From assembly GCA_023402395.1 (NCBI GenBank), contig JAEYGI010000003.1:1-8838 (forward strand): 8,838 bases of DNA. Reading direction: 5' to 3'. The position numbers and the translations under genes are program-made. Within the stretch, counting starts at the first letter, position 1; every line of letters starts with the position of its first letter. Below the pieces are notes generated by a model. That model was not told the origin of the DNA, searched no databases, and saw only the letters and a program-made list of their open reading frames with translations. This DNA is from Bacillota bacterium. GTDB lineage: Bacteria > Bacillota > UBA4882 > UBA8346. Shown one piece after another: positions 5,492 to 8,838 of this stretch.

Positions 5492-6222
5492 CCCCGCACC
5501 TCCACTTCCCGGCGGTCCATATTGACGGTGCCTTGATTGAGGCTGGCCCGGAAGAATAGCGGCGCCGGGTCATTTTCGTCTCTTTCAAAGTCCATGTCGT
5601 ACAGCATGAATCCCAGATCGCGGGTTTCGTCAATGGGCTGCGCCGGTTCCGTCTTAGGATCCACCAACCGGAAATCACAGGCGAATTCCCGGCAGCCGAG
5701 ATACGGCCGGTGAAAACATTGGCCTTTCTTGGCCCGCCGCTCAAACATGGCCGCGTATTTGGCGGGAGTCTCGTCCAGCCGCGCGGTTTCGGCGGCTTCG
5801 GATTCCTCCGCCCAAAATTCCGGCGCTGCGGAACGGTTGTCTTTTCGTTCTTCGGGGGGGATAAAGTCAAAGTAGCCATGCAGGCGGTATCGGACGTCCC
5901 GCAGGAACAGCCCGGCTCGTTGCTGCCGTTCGTCTTCGATGAAGATGCCCATGGGTTCGCCAAGCACGCCGGCCATCTGCTTGGCGGTCGGGGTCGATAC
6001 CGTTCGGCCCACTTCGTTGCGGCGGACCGAAATCCAGCGGATCGGATGAAGCACCTCGGCCTTGGTCACATTCCAGCGGATGGCGGGTTTCCATAAAATC
6101 GCCTCAAAAATAGCCCGGGCCGCCGAGGGGGTGATCACATCATAGCTCACCCGCTCCACTTTCATCTCCGGACGCGTAAAGCAGGCATAATCCCCCCATA
6201 CTTCCAAACACCAATTATGCAC
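5488..6222 (-). CDS. cas5c: Cas5c (Cas5d/Csd5), pre-crRNA endoribonuclease and Cascade subunit, GTG start
   Basis: A 244-residue RAMP protein. Type I-C has no Cas6. Cas5c cuts the repeat hairpin and then stays bound to the 11-nt 5' tag next to Cas8c. Family segments are EVWGDYACFTRPEMKVERVS (residues 7-26), ITPSAARAIFEAILWKPAIR (30-49), ISVRRNEVG (64-72) and GQCFHRPYLGCREFACDF (167-184). The catalytic trio of Bacillus halodurans Cas5d is, from memory, Y46, K116 and H117. By eye alignment these fall on L43 (ILWKP), K155 and Y156 (PAKYAAMF), so only the lysine is kept; see findings. The start is GTG (6220-6222), with AAAGGAG (6231-6237) 8 nt upstream, immediately after the cas3 stop. It overlaps cas8c by 4 bp (ATGA). 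Length and ends are normal, so it is not a fragment. Confidence 0.96.
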   Translation of the reverse strand: MHNWCLEVWGDYACFTRPEMKVERVSYDVITPSAARAIFEAILWKPAIRWNVTKAEVLHPIRWISVRRNEVGRTVSTPTAKQMAGVLGEPMGIFIEDERQQRAGLFLRDVRYRLHGYFDFIPPEERKDNRSAAPEFWAEESEAAETARLDETPAKYAAMFERRAKKGQCFHRPYLGCREFACDFRLVDPKTEPAQPIDETRDLGFMLYDMDFERDENDPAPLFFRASLNQGTVNMDRREVEVRG

Positions 6223-6230
6223 TCGCTCAG

Positions 6231-6237
6231 CTCCTTT
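6231..6237 (-). promoter_or_regulatory. Ribosome-binding site fixing the cas5c GTG start
   Basis: The minus strand reads TAG (cas3 stop), then AAAGGAG, then 8 nt, then GTG at 6220-6222. The 15-bp cas3-cas5c gap is therefore almost entirely ribosome site. It supports GTG as the true start, giving the family N-terminus HNWCLEVWGDYACF. Confidence 0.75.
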
Positions 6238-8496
6238 CTATTGAATTAACAGTTCTGGATCGTAAAGTGTCTCATCGATCAAGAGTCCCGTATCCTTGGA
6301 ATACTCAATCCGGGATGTTAAGGCATAAATTTGGGGTTGAACCGGTTCAATCGAACCACGGCCCAGCAACCGCTCAAACTCGGGATTGTAAACATTAACC
6401 ATGAAGCGCTGCAATTTTCGCATCAGCCATCGCTCCGGCCCGTTTGTCTTTAATAAGTCGATCAACCTTTCGCTTTCACCGTAACGAACAATAACGGTTT
6501 TTTGAAGGGAATCGTCAATGATGCGAAACTTCGTGGCCGCAGTCCGAAACGACATGGCGCACTCCAACGGGTCCGGGGTCAACAAGGGCTGAATCCCCTT
6601 GGCATCCAGCGAATTGGCTTTCCAGTACAATTCCGCGAAATATCGTTCAAAAAGACTGTAATCCAACGGGTCGGCGCTCCATGCCGCCAAGATGCCGCGC
6701 GTCGTATCCGAAGCCTTCCGGAGCAGGCCCGGCGGCGCCGGTTTGGGGGCGTTGAAAACGCTCACCTTTCCAGGCTCCGCCAGTTTCCCCTCACGATTGC
6801 AGCGCCCCGCCGCCTGCGCGATAGAATCCAGTCCGGCCAGCGCCCGGTAGACCACGGGAAAATCCATGTCCACGCCCGCCTCCACCAGTTGCGTGCTGAT
6901 GACCCGGACCGGCTCTCCCGCTTTCAGCTTTTGCTTGATTTGCGCAATGATTTCACTGCGATGCTGCCCGCACATCAATGCCGACAAATGAAATGTACCT
7001 TTCGGCATCAAGCGATGCAACTCACGGCAGCTTTTACGGTCGGAAACAACGCACAAAACCTGTTCATGCTTTATCAGTCCCGCCGCGATCTCTTCCCAGC
7101 TGGACGGGGCACGAAGGTCTTCCGGAAGTTGAACCCGAACCCGCTTCAATGAATCATAAAGTTCCCTGACCCGGTCCGCATCGCCGATGATCTCCCGGAC
7201 ATCCCGCAAACCCTTGAACACTTCCCCGCCTATTTTCCGTTCTCCGAACGCCGGCTGAGTCGCGGTGGATATCACCAGACTGACCCGATAATGATCCACC
7301 AGCAATTGCAAAGTCTCAAGGATCGGGGCCAAATATTCCACCGGCACCAACTGCGCTTCATCCAAAACCACCACCGAATTGGCGATGTTATGCAGTTTGC
7401 GGCAACGGCTGGATTTCGCCGCGAACAATGATTCAAAAAACTGCACCGAGGTGGTCACGATCACAGGCGCATCCCAATTTTCAGCGGCCAGGCGGGATTT
7501 GGGCGTGGACTCGTCCTCATCCAGACTGGAGTGATGCTCAACGACTTGGTCAGCTCCCACGGCGGAACGGAACACATCGGCATTCTGTTCGATGATGCTG
7601 GTGTACGGGATGACATAGATAATTCGATCCAATCCGTGTTTTTTGGCATGTTCAAGACCAAAGGCGAGACTGGATAAAGTCTTTCCGCCGCCCGTGGGCA
7701 CGGACAGCGAAAAAATCCCCGGTGCTTCCCCCGCCATTTGTACACATTGGCTCCGAATCTTTCTCCGGATTTGATTGACGGGCGTATCTTCCGCCGTTTC
7801 ATCCAGTTCCTTCATAAACCGATCAAACCGCTCCAGCAGTTCCGGAATGGAACGATAGCCGCCCCGATTGACGCCGCGATCGATGTCCATATACGCTTCC
7901 GTATCCAGAAAATCAGCGTCAACCAAACATGAATACAACATTCGGACCCACAACGGCATGTCCAGGCTTCCGTTTCGGAATTGCCAAGGTGGGCGCTTGG
8001 GACCGGCCCGCTTCACTTGCTCCGCCACAAAACCGGCGATATCCCTCAAATCCTTGACCTGCGCCTCCTGAAACTCCAGCGAGGATTGTCCCGCCCCTTC
8101 TGCGGCCGACCAATCCGGCAATCCCGCGTGATGTCCGGCGATGCAATAGGCCAAAATTCTCCCCAAACCCTTTCCGAAAAGCTCCTCCACCAGTTTGGCC
8201 CCATGAATGGCGTGGGGCATTTTTCCGGGATTTCCCTCCAAATGGGCTTCTTCGTCATAACCGCTCTTTTGGCGCAAATAATTTTGCCAGGCAACCCTCC
8301 CCTTGCCCGCATCGTGCGCCAGCCCGGCCACTTCCGCCCAGTCGCCGGAATTGAACTTGTCCGCAAACCTTTTTGCCAAACCCGCCGTTCCTTCCAAATG
8401 TTCCAGCAACATCTGCGGAGCCGCCCAGGAACCATCGTCGTTTTTTCGGACGTGCGCGATAAAATCGTTGTGATCCAAGGTTTCTTTCGTTTTCAT
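6238..8496 (-). CDS. cas3: Cas3 nuclease-helicase (HD domain fused to SF2 helicase)
   Basis: A 752-residue Cas3. It is recruited by R-loop-bound Cascade, nicks the displaced strand and degrades DNA 3'-5' with ATP-driven unwinding. The N-terminal HD domain shows H33 (LLEHLEG), H61 and D62 with K65 (LAHDAGKG), H95 and H98 (PHAIHG), H122 and H123 (AGHHAG) and D193 (LVDADFLD). The helicase has Walker A SVPTGGGKT (265-273), DEAQ box (379-382), motif III STAT (410-413), STQLVEAGVDMDFP (534-547) and motif VI QAAGRCNREG (561-570). A C-terminal Cas3 domain follows. All motifs look intact, so the enzyme should be active. The ATG (8494-8496) is preceded directly by an in-frame TAG and by AGGAGG (8505-8510) 8 nt upstream, so this start is firm. 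It is the first gene of the operon, 15 bp before cas5c. Confidence 0.98.
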   Translation of the reverse strand: MKTKETLDHNDFIAHVRKNDDGSWAAPQMLLEHLEGTAGLAKRFADKFNSGDWAEVAGLAHDAGKGRVAWQNYLRQKSGYDEEAHLEGNPGKMPHAIHGAKLVEELFGKGLGRILAYCIAGHHAGLPDWSAAEGAGQSSLEFQEAQVKDLRDIAGFVAEQVKRAGPKRPPWQFRNGSLDMPLWVRMLYSCLVDADFLDTEAYMDIDRGVNRGGYRSIPELLERFDRFMKELDETAEDTPVNQIRRKIRSQCVQMAGEAPGIFSLSVPTGGGKTLSSLAFGLEHAKKHGLDRIIYVIPYTSIIEQNADVFRSAVGADQVVEHHSSLDEDESTPKSRLAAENWDAPVIVTTSVQFFESLFAAKSSRCRKLHNIANSVVVLDEAQLVPVEYLAPILETLQLLVDHYRVSLVISTATQPAFGERKIGGEVFKGLRDVREIIGDADRVRELYDSLKRVRVQLPEDLRAPSSWEEIAAGLIKHEQVLCVVSDRKSCRELHRLMPKGTFHLSALMCGQHRSEIIAQIKQKLKAGEPVRVISTQLVEAGVDMDFPVVYRALAGLDSIAQAAGRCNREGKLAEPGKVSVFNAPKPAPPGLLRKASDTTRGILAAWSADPLDYSLFERYFAELYWKANSLDAKGIQPLLTPDPLECAMSFRTAATKFRIIDDSLQKTVIVRYGESERLIDLLKTNGPERWLMRKLQRFMVNVYNPEFERLLGRGSIEPVQPQIYALTSRIEYSKDTGLLIDETLYDPELLIQ

Positions 8497-8504
8497 CTAG
8501 TTTC

Positions 8505-8510
8505 CCTCCT
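8505..8510 (-). promoter_or_regulatory. Ribosome-binding site of cas3
   Basis: The minus strand reads AAGGAGGG with AGGAGG at 8505-8510, 8 nt before the cas3 ATG. It is the strongest translation signal in the operon, together with that of cas1. Confidence 0.75.
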
Positions 8511-8550
8511 TTCCTTCGTGTTGACTTACTTCAATCATACCCCCGCCCCG

Positions 8551-8567
8551 CGTCACCACGTGTCACG
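8551..8567. promoter_or_regulatory. GTCAC direct repeat, possible operator upstream of cas3
   Basis: GTCAC occurs at 8552-8556 and 8562-8566, one helical turn (10 bp) apart, with a palindromic CACGTG (8557-8562) between and overlapping them. It lies just after the candidate cas promoter and 12 bp upstream of the TATGAT element. That is a place where a regulator could bind. No regulator gene is present in the window. Confidence 0.3.
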
Positions 8568-8568
8568 A

Positions 8569-8598
8569 ACTAAAGAAATCCTGATTTTTCTCTGTCAA
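8569..8598 (-). promoter_or_regulatory. Candidate promoter for the cas operon
   Basis: The minus strand has a perfect TTGACA (8593-8598) and, 18 nt on, TTTAGT (8569-8574), which matches 4 of 6 positions of TATAAT. Transcription would begin near 8562 and give a leader of about 65 nt before cas3. The -10 is weak, so this is tentative. Alternatives are a TATGAT at 8534-8539 without a good -35, and TTGACC (8775-8780) with TATTCG (8752-8757) spaced 17 nt. Confidence 0.35.
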
Positions 8599-8691
8599 TC
8601 CCAAGCCAACCAGGCCGTAAACGACCCGGCTACAAGGTGCAAGCCCTCCATGGCTAAACCCATGCCCAATATTTCATCCCAATCCGCCCCC

Positions 8692-8709
8692 AGGACCCTT
8701 TAGGGTCCT
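8692..8709. other. Perfect 8-bp hairpin, terminator-like
   Basis: AGGACCCT (8692-8699) and AGGGTCCT (8702-8709) are perfect inverted copies around TT. On the plus strand only a short pyrimidine-rich stretch (TTCATCTATCTC) follows; on the minus strand a G-run follows. It is therefore a poor intrinsic terminator in either direction. No plus-strand gene ends before it. It may instead be part of a repeated intergenic element. Confidence 0.4.
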
Positions 8710-8838
8710 TTCATCTATCTCAATAAATTAAAATATATCTTTAAAATTCTTCGAATATCTCAGATTTTTAAATTGGTCAATATAAACAGCTATAGTGAAC
8801 CTGCCTGTTAATCGATGAAGACCACTCCTTCTTCATTG

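Larger units (their letters stand above)
8497..8838. other. Intergenic region upstream of the cas operon
   Basis: These 342 bp hold no gene I can support. From the cas3 side they contain the cas3 ribosome site, a C-rich run (8540-8551), the GTCAC direct repeat, the candidate promoter and a 22-codon minus-strand ORF of uncertain reality (8595-8663). Then come the 8-bp hairpin (8692-8709), a strongly AT-rich stretch (about 8711-8795), and at the edge a 6-bp inverted repeat, ATGAAG (8815-8820) and CTTCAT (8831-8836). No transposase, tRNA or further CRISPR repeat is seen. Confidence 0.6.

Noticed and set aside
5352..5963. Minus-strand open frame of 203 codons overlapping cas5c and cas8c
   Set aside because: It is a shifted-frame shadow. 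The true frames are supported by family sequence, ribosome sites and the ATGA overlap.
8595..8663. 22-codon minus-strand ORF as a real leader peptide gene
   Set aside because: No Shine-Dalgarno precedes its ATG and 22 codons can occur by chance. It is kept only as part of the unexplained block in the findings.
7981..8703. Plus-strand open frame of 240 codons ending near the hairpin at 8692-8709
   Set aside because: Most of it is antisense to the Cas3 HD domain and it has no recognisable domain. The hairpin after it lacks a proper T-run, so it does not look like a gene with a terminator.
8692..8712. Hairpin as a Rho-independent terminator
   Set aside because: The stem is perfect, but it lacks a T-run on either strand, and no gene ends just before it in the window.
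1..8838. Accessory or novel genes such as anti-CRISPR, toxin-antitoxin, transposase or a second effector within the locus
   Set aside because: The space between cas genes is at most 24 bp, and the two longer gaps are the leader and the upstream region. All substantial supported frames are standard type I-C components.

Overview
The window holds one complete type I-C CRISPR-Cas locus, with every gene on the minus strand. In transcription order (right to left) it reads: upstream regulatory region (8497-8838), cas3 (6238-8496), cas5c (5488-6222), cas8c (3746-5491), cas7c (2822-3733), cas4 (2157-2819), cas1 (1101-2132), cas2 (798-1088), leader (590-797) and a CRISPR array that runs off the left edge (1-589). 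Gene gaps are 2 to 24 bp, and cas5c/cas8c overlap by 4 bp (ATGA), so the seven genes look like one operon. All reading frames are intact and the visible catalytic motifs of Cas3, Cas4 and Cas1 are present. The array has nine identical 32-bp repeats and eight full spacers of 33-35 bp. The locus therefore looks functional and recently active.

How the parts work together. Cas1, Cas2 and Cas4 select and trim foreign DNA and insert it as new spacers at the leader end, next to position 589. The array is transcribed leftward. Cas5c, taking the role Cas6 has in other type I systems, is expected to cut each repeat at the base of its 7-bp hairpin, leaving an 11-nt 5' tag. Cas5c, Cas7c, Cas8c and the small subunit Cas11c form Cascade around the crRNA. 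Cas3 (HD nuclease plus SF2 helicase) is recruited to degrade the target. Cas11c is not a separate ORF. It is the last 128 codons of cas8c, started from an internal ATG at 4130-4132 that has a strong Shine-Dalgarno placed correctly upstream.

Organism. Strong AGGAGG-type ribosome sites, GTG and TTG starts on cas5c and cas1, and moderate to high GC suggest a bacterium, perhaps a Bacillota member of moderate GC. This is a weak inference and I cannot name a genus.

Points most worth checking: the internal Cas11c start; the apparent loss of two of the three catalytic residues known from Bacillus halodurans Cas5c; the repeated GGTTCGCG boxes in the leader; a partial edge spacer that, joined to a type I-C PAM, would reconstitute a ribosome site plus start codon of the target; and an unexplained block upstream of cas3 with a hairpin, a direct repeat and a tiny hydrophobic ORF. 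The Cas-CRISPR architecture itself is canonical. I found no additional undescribed system.
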